Shown here in pieces: positions 43,570 to 52,527 of a DNA stretch of 64,000 bases. This stretch comes from an uncultured Tenacibaculum sp. (GTDB lineage Bacteria > Bacteroidota > Bacteroidia > Flavobacteriales > Flavobacteriaceae), in the NCBI RefSeq assembly GCF_947498805.1, contig NZ_CANMLT010000004.1:410186-474185 (forward strand), read 5' to 3'. Within the stretch, counting starts at the first letter, position 1. Each line of letters starts with the position of its first letter. The notes under the pieces were generated by a model. The model saw nothing but the letters and a program-made list of their open reading frames with translations, did no database searches and was not told the DNA's origin. Made by a program: the position numbers and the translations under genes.

Positions 43570-44463
43570 TTATCCGTTAATTGCTACTACTTCACTAATT
43601 TGATTTGGTAACATTTCTTTCAACATAGTTTCGATTCCGTTTTTTAACGTAACTGTTGAAGACGGACATCCACTACAAGCTCCTTGCAAAATTACACGAA
43701 CTTGTTTAGAGCTTTCATCATATGATTGAAATGCAATATTACCTCCATCTGATGCAACTGCTGGTTTGATATATTCATCAAGAATCTCAACAATTTTAGT
43801 TTCAGTATCAGATAAGTTCTCTTTAGGAATCTCAACATTTTGTTGAGTTTGTTGCTTTGGTAAAGTAGCAATAATTGATTTTCCTTCTTGGATATAGCTG
43901 CGAATAAAAGTTCTTACCTCTTGATATACTTCATTCCACTCTACCATATCGTACTTTGTAATTGAGATATAGTTTTCTGAAATGAATATTTCTTTTACAA
44001 AAGGAAAGTTAAATAAAGCTTGTGCTAAAGGAGATGATTTACTTGCTTCATCTATGTTTTTATATTCTACATCTGTCTGTGTTAAAGCTTTATTGGTTCC
44101 AAATTTCATTACAGCTGGATTTGGAGTAACTTCTGCATACACTTCAACAGCGTCTTTTTTAGTAGTTTCTTCTTTAACAACAGGATTTCCTTGTTGTAAA
44201 TATGCTTCAATCTGTGCTCTTACTTCTTCCTCTACATCTTCCCATTGAACAATATCGTATCGTTGAATAGCAATAAAATTTGCAGTTACAAATACTTTTT
44301 TTACAAAAGGAAGGTAAAATAATTGTTGTGCTAAAGGAGAGTTTTTAGCCTCATCTATATTATTATACTCATAACTACCACCGTTAATTAATATAGTATT
44401 ACTAATAAACTTAATAATAGTTTCGTTATTAGTTTCTTGTATGTTTATTTTTACTGAACTCAT
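43570..44463 (-). CDS. NifU/Nfu-type Fe-S cluster scaffold with duplicated N-terminal domain
   Basis: 297 residues. Two related Nfu N-terminal domains (about 8-92 and 112-195) share the patterns [16 protein letters not shown] and [16 protein letters not shown]. The C-terminal NifU domain (about 220-295) has the cluster-binding CxxC at Cys263 and Cys266 in GACSGCPSS. It carries Fe-S clusters to target proteins. Most bacterial Nfu proteins have one N-terminal domain, so the duplication is notable. A -7 box lies upstream at 44482-44489. Confidence 0.9.
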   Translation of the reverse strand: MSSVKINIQETNNETIIKFISNTILINGGSYEYNNIDEAKNSPLAQQLFYLPFVKKVFVTANFIAIQRYDIVQWEDVEEEVRAQIEAYLQQGNPVVKEETTKKDAVEVYAEVTPNPAVMKFGTNKALTQTDVEYKNIDEASKSSPLAQALFNFPFVKEIFISENYISITKYDMVEWNEVYQEVRTFIRSYIQEGKSIIATLPKQQTQQNVEIPKENLSDTETKIVEILDEYIKPAVASDGGNIAFQSYDESSKQVRVILQGACSGCPSSTVTLKNGIETMLKEMLPNQISEVVAING

Positions 44464-44481
44464 GTCAAATTAAATGAAATG

Positions 44482-44489
44482 CAAAATTA
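44482..44489 (-). promoter_or_regulatory. Promoter -7 box of the nfu-ubiE-porT run
   Basis: Read on the minus strand this is TAATTTTG, an exact TAnnTTTG match about 20 bases before the ATG. Confidence 0.55.
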
Positions 44490-44516
44490 CGGTAAAAAAC
44501 TGATATATATATAAGC

Positions 44517-44547
44517 AAAAAGTCTCGTTTAAAAAACGAGACTTTTT
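44517..44547. terminator. Terminator between the outer-membrane barrel gene and nfu
   Basis: A perfect 14-bp stem AAAAAGTCTCGTTT/AAACGAGACTTTTT with a 3-base loop and T runs either way. Confidence 0.92.
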
Positions 44548-44565
44548 AAAATGTATGTTAAGCTG

Positions 44566-45954
44566 TTACAAACTGAAGGTAACAGTTCCTGTAATTCTTG
44601 ATGTGTTGTTGTTTAATTCAATAGGGTCAACATTTACAGCATTTGAATTGTAGATGTTATAAGGGCTATTGTTTTCAGATTTACGGTATGATAAATCAAT
44701 TTTTGTTCCTCCAAAATTGTAACCTATCCCCAAAGAGTACCCTCTTATATGATCTTTGTCTAAAGCTCTAATTGATGGATTTTCTTCATAGTGATATCCT
44801 GCTCTAAGGCTCATTTGATCAAAACGCCATTCAGTTCCGATGTTTAATGCATTGGTAGCTTTGAAATCCCTGTCAAAATTTTGATTTACCTGATTAAAAG
44901 AATTTCCTGTATAGGTGATGTTACTATAGTTTTTATACGTATAATCGGCGCTTATTAAACCTTGTTTTCCAAAAACAAAAGCAGCACTAGCTGTTAAGCG
45001 ACTTGGAGTTCTTAATTTAAAAGTGTTTAAAGTAAATTCTTCGCCACTATTTACGTCTGTTGCCTGGGTAGTTGCGGTGATTTCGGTAAATCCTAACCAA
45101 TCGTCATAACGATTGTTGTTAGGGTCAAATACATTTAAATTACTTTCTTCAATAATTTCAGGATACCATGTAGGAGTTTCATAGGCTAAACCAAAACGAA
45201 AAGAACTGTTTACTTTATAAATAAAACCTGCACTTAACGATATTCCACTACCTTCGAAAAAACTATCTTGAATGTTACGTGCATTTAATACTTGGCCATT
45301 GGCATCTTCATTTCTTTCTCTTAATTCAGTAACTTGAGAAAATCTTAAATCATGAAACTTAACAGAGGCTCCAACATGTAGTTTCTTTTGATAGGCTGCA
45401 GAAAACCCCATTTCAAAAATAGAGTTTTGTCCTTTCATGGAATTAGAAAAACGTTGTTCTATACCATTATTGAATTGATTACTTGTGTCATCTGGGTGTT
45501 CATTAAACAATGCACTACCACTATTACCTACAGAAGAAAATGATCGGTCAAAATCGTTTTTAACATGGTAGTTAAATGTAAGTGCAAAACGACTCCAATC
45601 TGAATCGTAATTAGTATCGAAAGTTAAGATACCACCTCCCTGAGTAATGTTTAAATAATCGTTTTGAGTATTTATTGTATTTCCATAGTAATTTGCTAAT
45701 ATTTCATCATTTCTATTGCTTAGTGTTGCAGAGAAAGAACTTTTTTTTGCAACTGCACTACCTGCTGGGTTAATGCTGAATGCCGAAATATCTCCTCCTA
45801 GCGCTCCAAAGGCTCCACTCATCGCTTCAAAACGAGCTGTACCAAAATTATCATTATCTGAGAATAAAATTCCTAAATCTGTATAGCCTAAGGATTGAGA
45901 AAAGGCTGTAAAAGTACTGGCAACAATTGTTGCTAATGCTAAAATTCGTTTCAT
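44566..45954 (-). CDS. Outer-membrane transport protein, OMPP1/FadL-like barrel
   Basis: 462 residues with a signal peptide ending FTAFSQ near residue 20. The N-terminal plug-like segment (MSGAFGALGGDISAFSINPA) with Gly-rich and Asn-Pro patterns matches the OMPP1/FadL/TodX family, and the rest is beta-strand repeats ending in Phe-Ser-Leu. FadL proteins let hydrophobic molecules cross the outer membrane. The substrate is unknown. It is 49 bases after the Arg/Ser-rich lipoprotein gene on the same strand. Confidence 0.8.
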   Translation of the reverse strand: MKRILALATIVASTFTAFSQSLGYTDLGILFSDNDNFGTARFEAMSGAFGALGGDISAFSINPAGSAVAKKSSFSATLSNRNDEILANYYGNTINTQNDYLNITQGGGILTFDTNYDSDWSRFALTFNYHVKNDFDRSFSSVGNSGSALFNEHPDDTSNQFNNGIEQRFSNSMKGQNSIFEMGFSAAYQKKLHVGASVKFHDLRFSQVTELRERNEDANGQVLNARNIQDSFFEGSGISLSAGFIYKVNSSFRFGLAYETPTWYPEIIEESNLNVFDPNNNRYDDWLGFTEITATTQATDVNSGEEFTLNTFKLRTPSRLTASAAFVFGKQGLISADYTYKNYSNITYTGNSFNQVNQNFDRDFKATNALNIGTEWRFDQMSLRAGYHYEENPSIRALDKDHIRGYSLGIGYNFGGTKIDLSYRKSENNSPYNIYNSNAVNVDPIELNNNTSRITGTVTFSL

Positions 45955-46003
45955 GTTTTTCGTTAATTAGTTTATAACTTATTTAGAAAAGTTGGTTAAG
46001 ATA

Positions 46004-47269
46004 TTATCTTCTATTTCGGGTACTTCTTCCACTAGAACTTCTACTAGACGAGCTTCTGCTAGATGAGCTTCTACCGCTTGAGTAACTTCTACTAGAAGAG
46101 TTACTTCTACCACTAGAGTAGTTTCTTGAAGAAGAGCGATTCGAAGAATAACTACGATTATTATTACTACTTCTTGAAGGAGTATAACTTCTGTTAGAAC
46201 TTCTAGCAGTTCTGCTTCGAGAAGAACTACTTTCAGTATTTCTAGATGGTTTATAGCCTCCAGTAGAGTATCCTCTTCTTGTTTTTGTGGTGCTACTTGT
46301 AGATCTTCCTCTAGTGCTTCTAGAAGATTGAGAACCTCTTGTGCTACCGCGATAAGAATTATTTGATCTACGTGGAGTATAACTTCTTGTTCTAGTACCT
46401 CTGGTAGAACGGGTGCTTCTAGTGTTGCGAGAATTTCCATAGGTTCTTCCGCTACCTCTTCTATAAGTGTTTGAAGAACGTCGAGACGTGCTTGTCCCTC
46501 TTCTGCTAGTTGTTGTTCCTCTTCTACTAGTCGTTGTTCCTCGTCTACTTGTAGTATAACCTCTACGGCTTGTGGTATATCCTCTTCTTGAGTTTGAGGC
46601 TGTTCTGTAACCTCTATAAGGATTAGCACCTCTGTAATAACGATTGTTAAATCTGCTTCTGAAATAAGGTGGGCAGTAGTTGTTCCATCCCCATCCTACA
46701 TAGAAACCAGAATTCCAGTGGTATGGATGCCAATAAGGGTTGTAGCCCCAACCGGCTCCCCATCCCCAACGGTTCCATCTATTCCAACGGTTCCATCTCC
46801 AGTCATTCCATCCCCATGTGTCCCAAAATGGGTCATAAAAACCATTGTAACCCCATCCCCATTGAGGATTTGTGTTAATGTTAATTACAACATCTGAACT
46901 TGAATTATATCCCCATGGTTGATTACCATTATTATAAGTAATTCTAGTTTGAGGTTTTTCTTCATCAACAATATCTTCTTCAATATCGATATCTTCTGAA
47001 GAGTAGTTTTCAATATCTGTAAAGTAATCAGTTCCGTTTAATGTTCCTAAACGCTCAACTTCTTTGGTGAAATAGTTTTCATTATATTCTTCATACTCTC
47101 TATCATCAACCTCTACAACTCTGGGTTGTGGGCGTTCAACCTCGTCTGAATAAATACCATCATCACCACCAGCAACTGTTTGCATTGTTCCGCAGGAAAC
47201 AAAGGACGCTACCATTAATAATGATGCTATAAATAATGGAAGTTTGGTGTTGGTGTAATGTATTTTCAT
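46004..47269 (-). CDS. Lipoprotein with Trp-rich middle and Arg/Ser-rich tail
   Basis: 421 residues. Residues 1-26 form a lipoprotein signal peptide (MVASFVSC, Cys26). Residues about 30-110 are acidic, about 115-195 are rich in Trp, Asn, Gly and Tyr (WRWNRWNRWNRWGWG), and about 215-421 are almost only Ser, Arg, Thr, Gly and Tyr with repeats such as TSRRGT. Related flavobacterial proteins are often labelled vitellogenin II precursor, a name without functional meaning. The very basic tail could bind polyanions such as nucleic acid or polysaccharide. Function unknown. Confidence 0.85.
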   Translation of the reverse strand: MKIHYTNTKLPLFIASLLMVASFVSCGTMQTVAGGDDGIYSDEVERPQPRVVEVDDREYEEYNENYFTKEVERLGTLNGTDYFTDIENYSSEDIDIEEDIVDEEKPQTRITYNNGNQPWGYNSSSDVVININTNPQWGWGYNGFYDPFWDTWGWNDWRWNRWNRWNRWGWGAGWGYNPYWHPYHWNSGFYVGWGWNNYCPPYFRSRFNNRYYRGANPYRGYRTASNSRRGYTTSRRGYTTSRRGTTTSRRGTTTSRRGTSTSRRSSNTYRRGSGRTYGNSRNTRSTRSTRGTRTRSYTPRRSNNSYRGSTRGSQSSRSTRGRSTSSTTKTRRGYSTGGYKPSRNTESSSSRSRTARSSNRSYTPSRSSNNNRSYSSNRSSSRNYSSGRSNSSSRSYSSGRSSSSRSSSSRSSSGRSTRNRR

Positions 47270-47332
47270 GTCTTTAATTTTTAGGTTAGAACACTATAAT
47301 CGTAAAAGATACTACAAAAATGACTTTCAATG

Positions 47333-47363
47333 TTGGGCTTGTTACCTTTTTAATGTAGTTTTG
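47333..47363 (+). promoter_or_regulatory. Complete promoter of proS
   Basis: TTG at 47333-47335 and TAGTTTTG at 47356-47363 are separated by 20 bp, the full Bacteroidetes -33/-7 pair, about 50 bases before the proS ATG. Confidence 0.75.
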
Positions 47364-47415
47364 CAGATACAATTTACGCATAAAAAATAACAATATTTGT
47401 GCCAAACTTTTGATT

Positions 47416-48894
47416 ATGAGCAAACATTTAACAAAAAGAGCTGAAGATTACTCTAAATGGTATAATGAATTAATTGTAAAAGCAGATATGGCTGAGAATT
47501 CGGCTGTAAGAGGTTGTATGGTAATTAAGCCTTATGGTTTTGCAATTTGGGAGAAAATGCAAGCAGAATTAGATAGAATGTTTAAAGAAACAGGACATCA
47601 AAACGCGTATTTTCCACTTTTTGTTCCCAAAAGTTTATTTGAAGCTGAAGAAAAAAATGCAGAAGGTTTTGCAAAAGAATGTGCAGTAGTAACACATTAT
47701 CGTTTACAGAATGATCCAGATAATGAAGGGAAACTACGTGTGGATCCAGAAGCAAAATTAGAAGAGGAATTAGTAGTACGTCCAACTTCTGAAGCTATTA
47801 TTTGGAATACTTATAAAGGATGGATTCAATCTCATAGAGATTTACCTTTATTAATAAACCAATGGGCAAATGTAGTACGTTGGGAAATGAGAACACGTTT
47901 GTTTTTACGTACAGCTGAGTTTTTATGGCAAGAAGGGCATACGGCACATGCTACGAAAGAAGAAGCAGTTGCAGAAGCAAAACAAATGCAAGAAGTGTAT
48001 GCAACTTTTGCAGAGCAATTTATGGCAATGCCAGTGGTTAGAGGAGCAAAATCTGAAAGTGAACGTTTTGCGGGAGCAGATGATACATTAACAATTGAAG
48101 CGTTAATGCAAGATGGAAAAGCATTACAAGCAGGAACGTCTCATTTCTTAGGGCAAAACTTTGCAAAGGCTTTTGATGTGAAGTATACATCTAGAGAAGG
48201 AAAACAAGAACATGTTTGGGCAACTTCATGGGGGGTGTCCACAAGATTAATAGGAGGTTTGATTATGACACATTCAGATGATGCTGGTTTAGTACTACCT
48301 CCAAAATTAGCACCAATTCAAGTAGTAATTGTACCTATATATAAAGGAGAAGATCAATTAAATGCAATATATGATAAGGTTAATCCTATTATAAAAGAAT
48401 TAAAAGCAAAGGGAATCTCTGTAAAGTTTGACGATAGAGATACAATGCGTCCAGGAGCGAAGTTTGCGGAATATGAGTTAAAAGGAGTGCCAGTTCGAAT
48501 TGCAATGGGTAAACGAGATCTAGAAAACGGTACTGTTGAAGTTGCAAGAAGAGATACATTCGAAAAACAAACGATAAACCAAGATGAATTGGTTGGTTTT
48601 GTAGAGGGCCTTCTTAATGAGATTCAAGAAAACTTGTATACGAAAGCATTAAACTACCGAAATGATCATATTACAGAAGTAAATACTTTTGAAGAATTTA
48701 AAGATGTAATTGAAAATAAAGGAGGTTTTGTATCTGCTCATTGGGATGGTACAATCGAAACAGAAGATAAAATAAAGGAAATAACAAAAGCAACGATTCG
48801 TTGTATTCCAAATGATGCTAAAGAAGAGGAGGGAACATGTGTGTTTACAGGTAATCCTTCTACTAAAAGAGTGTTGTTTGCGAAAGCATACTAA
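47416..48894 (+). CDS. proS: Prolyl-tRNA synthetase (archaeal/eukaryotic-type, class IIa)
   Basis: 492 residues from the ATG at 47416; an in-frame TTG two codons earlier is less likely. The short form lacks the editing insertion of bacterial-type ProRS. Class II motif 2 ([20 protein letters not shown]) and the later [16 protein letters not shown] block are present. A C-terminal domain ends in KAY as in archaeal-type enzymes. It has its own promoter and no partner gene. Confidence 0.95.
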   Translation: MSKHLTKRAEDYSKWYNELIVKADMAENSAVRGCMVIKPYGFAIWEKMQAELDRMFKETGHQNAYFPLFVPKSLFEAEEKNAEGFAKECAVVTHYRLQNDPDNEGKLRVDPEAKLEEELVVRPTSEAIIWNTYKGWIQSHRDLPLLINQWANVVRWEMRTRLFLRTAEFLWQEGHTAHATKEEAVAEAKQMQEVYATFAEQFMAMPVVRGAKSESERFAGADDTLTIEALMQDGKALQAGTSHFLGQNFAKAFDVKYTSREGKQEHVWATSWGVSTRLIGGLIMTHSDDAGLVLPPKLAPIQVVIVPIYKGEDQLNAIYDKVNPIIKELKAKGISVKFDDRDTMRPGAKFAEYELKGVPVRIAMGKRDLENGTVEVARRDTFEKQTINQDELVGFVEGLLNEIQENLYTKALNYRNDHITEVNTFEEFKDVIENKGGFVSAHWDGTIETEDKIKEITKATIRCIPNDAKEEEGTCVFTGNPSTKRVLFAKAY

Positions 48895-48910
48895 AAAAGT
48901 AAAAAAAGTT

Positions 48911-48941
48911 TTGGTGTATTTTAAAAGAGTTTATATATTTG
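48911..48941 (+). promoter_or_regulatory. Promoter of tRNA-Glu copy 1
   Basis: TTG at 48911-48913 and TATATTTG at 48934-48941 with a 20-bp spacer. The start region GCACCCGCAATC follows directly. Confidence 0.8.
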
Positions 48942-48968
48942 CACCCGCAATCGAGAAATGATTGTGAC

Positions 48969-49040
48969 GGCCCATTCGTCTAGTGGTTAGGACGTAAGGT
49001 TTTCATCCTTAAAACAGGAGTTCGATTCTCCTATGGGCTA
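48969..49040 (+). tRNA. tRNA-Glu (anticodon TTC), copy 1
   Basis: 72-base cloverleaf: acceptor GGCCCAT/ATGGGCT, anticodon stem TAAGG/CCTTA with loop TTTTCAT giving anticodon TTC, T loop TTCGATT. CCA is not encoded. Confidence 0.96.
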
Positions 49041-49052
49041 CAAGTTCTAAGC

Positions 49053-49080
49053 AGCTTCGATCAATTTCGAAGCTTTTTTT
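49053..49080 (+). terminator. Terminator after tRNA-Glu copy 1
   Basis: AGCTTCGA (49053-49060) pairs with TCGAAGCT (49067-49074), followed by T(6-7). Confidence 0.88.
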
Positions 49081-49110
49081 ATCAAAAAGATAATTAATAG
49101 AATAAAATTA

Positions 49111-49141
49111 TTGCAGATATAAAAAAGAGTTTATATATTTG
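49111..49141 (+). promoter_or_regulatory. Promoter of tRNA-Glu copy 2 and rpsT
   Basis: TTG at 49111-49113 and TATATTTG at 49134-49141, 20 bp apart. Confidence 0.8.
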
Positions 49142-49168
49142 CACCCGCAATCAAGAAATGATTGTCAC

Positions 49169-49240
49169 GGCCCATTCGTCTAGTGGTTAGGACGTAAGGT
49201 TTTCATCCTTAAAACAGGAGTTCGATTCTCCTATGGGCTA
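49169..49240 (+). tRNA. tRNA-Glu (anticodon TTC), copy 2
   Basis: Identical in sequence to copy 1. No terminator follows it, so it is probably processed from a transcript that also carries rpsT, 33 bases downstream. Confidence 0.96.
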
Positions 49241-49273
49241 CAAGTTTTTATAAACATTTAACGTTTTAGCAAA

Positions 49274-49525
49274 ATGGCAAATCACAAGTCAGCAATCAAA
49301 AGAATTAGAAGTAACGAAGCGAAGCGCTTAAGAAATAAATATCAGCATAGAACAACTCGTAATGCTGTTAAAAAATTAAGAGCTATTACAGATAAGAAGG
49401 AAGCAGAAGGAATGTTTTCGTCAGTTGTTTCTATGCTAGATAAGTTAGCAAAGAACAACATCATTCATAAGAATAAAGCAGCAAACTTAAAGTCAAAGTT
49501 GGCTAAGCATGTTGCAGCTTTATAA
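49274..49525 (+). CDS. rpsT: 30S ribosomal protein S20
   Basis: 83 residues, very basic and helical, with the family start [20 protein letters not shown] (20 residues). It binds 16S rRNA early in small-subunit assembly. It follows tRNA-Glu copy 2 with no separate promoter visible. Confidence 0.96.
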   Translation: MANHKSAIKRIRSNEAKRLRNKYQHRTTRNAVKKLRAITDKKEAEGMFSSVVSMLDKLAKNNIIHKNKAANLKSKLAKHVAAL

Positions 49526-49550
49526 GAGTTTTAAGGTTAGTTAATAGTAA

Positions 49551-49581
49551 AAAACGCTCCAAGGTAATTGGAGCGTTTTTT
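49551..49581 (+). terminator. Terminator of rpsT
   Basis: A 12-bp stem AAAACGCTCCAA/TTGGAGCGTTTT with loop GGTAA, then a T run. Confidence 0.92.
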
Positions 49582-49594
49582 CATTTGTATATAT

Positions 49595-50239
49595 ATGAAA
49601 ATAGTTACGTTCTCTTTTCTATTTGTAACTGCTTTTATGTTTTCACAACAAAAGCAATTGTTTTCAAGTGATATCAAATTGAATAGTATTCAGTTTGTTA
49701 CAAATAATCTTGATGATATAACTATTGAAAATAGTAAAACAGAAAAACTAGAGATTATTTTAGAAAATGATAATTCATTTCCTATACGAATAGTAACTAA
49801 TAAAAGAAATGAAACAATTGTGTTTTCTTTTCAAAAGGAGGAAACCTCAGGATTAGAGTCAAAGGTTTTTAGAAAGTATATTACAAAAAGATTGGATAGA
49901 GCACGAATTGTTGTTAAAGTTCCAAAAGGGAAGGAGATTTCGGTTTTTGGACAAGTCGTAGGGGTGGTTTCTAAAAGTTATGTGGGAGATTTATCAATTT
50001 ATATAGATAAAGGAAACGTGAAGTTAGAAGAAGTCAAAGGAAATGTATCTGTTAACTTATTTTTGGGTAATATATATGCTGAAATAAATGAGACAAATCT
50101 TACGCTTAAAACAGTTCATGGAATTATTGAAATAGATGAGAAAAACAAAGAAACTAATCTTTTTGAGTCTAGTGCTGCCAACAAGTTTAATTTGTCTGTT
50201 AAAAGTATCCATGCTAATATTTATTTAACTAAAAAATAA
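49595..50239 (+). CDS. Exported protein of unknown function, possibly adhesin-like
   Basis: 214 residues from the ATG at 49595 (MKIVTFSFLFVTAFMFSQ, signal peptide). The upstream in-frame start would lie in the rpsT terminator. The mature part has short regular beta-strands (ISVFGQVVG, LSIYIDKGNVKL, VSVNLFLGNIYAEI) like the repetitive DUF4097 putative-adhesin fold. I cannot assign a function. It lies 42 bases before lspA on the same strand. Confidence 0.75.
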   Translation: MKIVTFSFLFVTAFMFSQQKQLFSSDIKLNSIQFVTNNLDDITIENSKTEKLEIILENDNSFPIRIVTNKRNETIVFSFQKEETSGLESKVFRKYITKRLDRARIVVKVPKGKEISVFGQVVGVVSKSYVGDLSIYIDKGNVKLEEVKGNVSVNLFLGNIYAEINETNLTLKTVHGIIEIDEKNKETNLFESSAANKFNLSVKSIHANIYLTKK

Positions 50240-50281
50240 ACAGAATACTTTTCTTATTTTTGGCTGATAATTTAGAAGATA

Positions 50282-50902
50282 ATGTCAAAGAAAAATATAG
50301 CAATACTTACTGTAATACTTGCCATTTTAATAGATCAAGTGAGTAAAATATATGTCAAAACACACTTTTATCTTGGAGAAGATATTAAAGTTCTAGGATT
50401 AGACTGGTTTAGAATTCATTTTACTGAGAATAATGGAATGGCTTGGGGATTTGAATTTGGAGGTAAAGCAGGAAAGTTATTTTTGACATTGTTTAGGTTA
50501 GTAGCGGTATCTGGTATTATTTATTGGTTATGGCAAACCATTAAAAGACATACTCATACTGCGGTAGTTATAGCAATTGCATTGATTTTAGCTGGGGCTA
50601 TAGGTAATATTATTGACTCTGTTTTTTATGGGATTATTTTCGATACTCCTATGGGAAGAGGTGTAGCCACATTATTTGCTGAAGAACCTTACGGTACGCT
50701 ATTTTATGGAAAAGTAGTTGATATGCTATATTTTCCTCTGTGGGAAGGAACATTACCTAGTTGGTTACCTGTGTGGGGAGGACAACAATTTACTTTCTTT
50801 AATGCTATATTCAATGGTGCTGATTCTTGGATTACAATAGGAGTGGTGTTGTTATTCTTATATAATAAACAAGCTTTTCCTAAAGAAGAGGATAAAGATT
50901 AG
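50282..50902 (+). CDS. lspA: Lipoprotein signal peptidase (signal peptidase II)
   Basis: 206 residues with four membrane helices. It cleaves prolipoproteins before the lipid-modified Cys. The family blocks FTENNGMAWGF, AGAIGNIIDSVFYG (first catalytic Asp) and FNAIFNGADSWITIG (second catalytic Asp) are present. It is longer than E. coli LspA (164 residues) because of an extra loop between the Asp blocks, as is common in Bacteroidetes. Confidence 0.95.
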   Translation: MSKKNIAILTVILAILIDQVSKIYVKTHFYLGEDIKVLGLDWFRIHFTENNGMAWGFEFGGKAGKLFLTLFRLVAVSGIIYWLWQTIKRHTHTAVVIAIALILAGAIGNIIDSVFYGIIFDTPMGRGVATLFAEEPYGTLFYGKVVDMLYFPLWEGTLPSWLPVWGGQQFTFFNAIFNGADSWITIGVVLLFLYNKQAFPKEEDKD

Positions 50903-50952
50903 GTTTTAAATAAGATTCTTTTACTTATTTTTATTGAAAAGAATCTATAGAT

Positions 50953-51555
50953 ATGCGTTTATTAAAGTATATAGCAGTTTTTTTATTGGGCTTTCTTATA
51001 GCTAAGTTTTGGTATGAGAAAAAGTATGAAAGCCATACAAGTCAAGAAGTTCAAGTATTATTGAACGGAATAAAGGGTATGAGTAAATTGGTTGTTTCAG
51101 AAGGAACTTTCTCTGAAATTTTAAGTTATTCCGATAGTAAGAAATATTTGTATGATTATTTATCTTTTGATAAGAAAGCGGTTGTTGCTGTTAATGCCAA
51201 AGTAGAGGTGGGGTACGACCTATCTAAATTAGATATTCAAATCGATTCACTTGGAAAGAAAATTATTATCAATAAAATCCCAAAGGAAGAAATAGTAATT
51301 AGTCCTGATGTAAAATACTTCGATTTAGAACAGAGTAAGTTCAATACTTTTAGTAAGCAAGAGTTAAATAAAATAAATAAAAAAAGTATTGATAAGCTCA
51401 AAGAAACCATTGCAATAACGAGTTTACAAGAAGAGGCAAAGACGCGACTTTTTGAAGAGCTTTCTAAAATTTACCAACTGTCTTCAACCTTTGGTTGGGA
51501 AGTTGTAGATAATACCAATACTAAATTTTTTGATACTATTTTATTGAAAGATTAA
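50953..51555 (+). CDS. DUF4230 domain-containing protein
   Basis: 200 residues. One N-terminal membrane helix (about 4-20) is followed by the DUF4230 domain, with the pattern KKAVVAVNAKVEVGYDLSKL near the middle, a beta-sandwich-like segment and a helical end. The family function is not known. It probably faces the periplasm. It overlaps the stop of the convergent YeeE/YedE gene by 4 bases. Confidence 0.8.
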   Translation: MRLLKYIAVFLLGFLIAKFWYEKKYESHTSQEVQVLLNGIKGMSKLVVSEGTFSEILSYSDSKKYLYDYLSFDKKAVVAVNAKVEVGYDLSKLDIQIDSLGKKIIINKIPKEEIVISPDVKYFDLEQSKFNTFSKQELNKINKKSIDKLKETIAITSLQEEAKTRLFEELSKIYQLSSTFGWEVVDNTNTKFFDTILLKD

Positions 51556-51965
51556 TTAGGGAGTTTTTTACTTAATAAGCCATAAATAAAAGCTCCTATA
51601 ACGGCACCTAATAAAACAACAATAAGAGATAATAATCCGTTGCCAATTAGAACAAAAATTGGAGCAGGACAAGCACCTGCTAAGGCCCAACCCAAACCAA
51701 AAATAGTTCCACCAACTAAAGTTCTTATAAACCCTTTTTTCTTTTCTTTAATATGTATTTGATTACCTAAGTAATCTTTGATGATTCCTTTTCTAAAGAA
51801 ATACATTAAAATCATGGAAACTGTAACAGCACTACCAATGATGCCATACATATGAAACGATTGAAATTTGAACATTTCATAGATGCGATACCATGAAATA
51901 GCTTCAGATTTTGTTAATACAATTCCGAAGAAAACTCCTAGCAGTAAAAATTTTATATACTTCAT
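51552..51965 (-). CDS. YeeE/YedE-family membrane protein, second half of a split pair
   Basis: 137 residues from the ATG at 51963-51965; a TTG three codons upstream is less likely. Four membrane helices. The Cys-containing block WALAGACPAPIFVLIGNG matches the C-terminal half of YeeE/YedE transporters, in which conserved Cys residues pass thiosulfate or related sulfur compounds across the inner membrane. It starts one base after its partner's stop and the two probably form one transporter. Confidence 0.88.
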   Translation of the reverse strand: MKYIKFLLLGVFFGIVLTKSEAISWYRIYEMFKFQSFHMYGIIGSAVTVSMILMYFFRKGIIKDYLGNQIHIKEKKKGFIRTLVGGTIFGLGWALAGACPAPIFVLIGNGLLSLIVVLLGAVIGAFIYGLLSKKLPN

Positions 51966-51966
51966 G

Positions 51967-52527
51967 TTAACCAAAAATTAAAGGAAATAATAACCAAATC
52001 ATTACGATTCCACCAATAAAAAAACCAATAACAGCTATTAAAGAAGGTAGTTGTAAACTACTTAAACCGGTAATAGCATGACCAGAAGTGCATCCTCCAG
52101 CATATCTTGTTCCGAATCCAATTAAAATACCAGCTATTAATAATATTGAAAACCCTTTAAGAGTAAGCATATTGTCTATGCTAAATAGTTCACTTGGAAC
52201 ATAGGAGTTACCTGCGTTTTGAAATCCTAAACTGCTTAAATCTTCAATAGTCTTAGGGTTTAAATCAATAGCTGTATTATTTGAAAGAAATTGAGAAGTT
52301 AAGAAACCACCAATGATTAAGCCTACTAGAAAAATAAGAGCCCAATCACGTTCTTTCCAATCCTTCTTAAAATAATCAGAAACTTTTCCTGCTCCAGCAA
52401 TGGTACACATTGTTTCTAGATTTGTAGAAACTCCAAAGTTTTTACCAAAGTAAAAGAATAAGAAAAGTACAATCGCTATTAACGGTCCTGATGCGTACCA
52501 AGGCCATGGTTGTAATAGTATGTCCAT
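51967..52527 (-). CDS. YeeE/YedE-family thiosulfate transporter subunit, first half of a split pair
   Basis: 186 residues with about five membrane helices. The YAGGCTSGHAITGLSS block carries the conserved Cys near residue 145. In many bacteria both halves are one protein (TsuA-like), whereas here they are two adjacent genes, the PmpA/PmpB arrangement. The stop of waaA and the start of this gene overlap by one base, so it is co-transcribed with waaA. Confidence 0.88.
   Translation of the reverse strand: MDILLQPWPWYASGPLIAIVLFLFFYFGKNFGVSTNLETMCTIAGAGKVSDYFKKDWKERDWALIFLVGLIIGGFLTSQFLSNNTAIDLNPKTIEDLSSLGFQNAGNSYVPSELFSIDNMLTLKGFSILLIAGILIGFGTRYAGGCTSGHAITGLSSLQLPSLIAVIGFFIGGIVMIWLLFPLIFG

Larger units (their letters stand above)
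48924..49246 (+). repeat. 123-bp duplication carrying promoter box and tRNA-Glu, offset 200 bp
   Basis: 48924-49046 and 49124-49246 are identical except for two bases (48953 and 48966). Each copy holds the -7 box, the leader hairpin CAATC/GATTG and the whole tRNA. The -33 parts differ. Confidence 0.9.

Noticed and set aside
45979..46629. 216-residue plus/minus shadow frame rich in Glu, Val and Leu opposite or within the Arg/Ser-rich lipoprotein gene
   Set aside because: It is another reading frame of the same low-complexity repeats; the lipoprotein frame has a signal peptide and clear domains.
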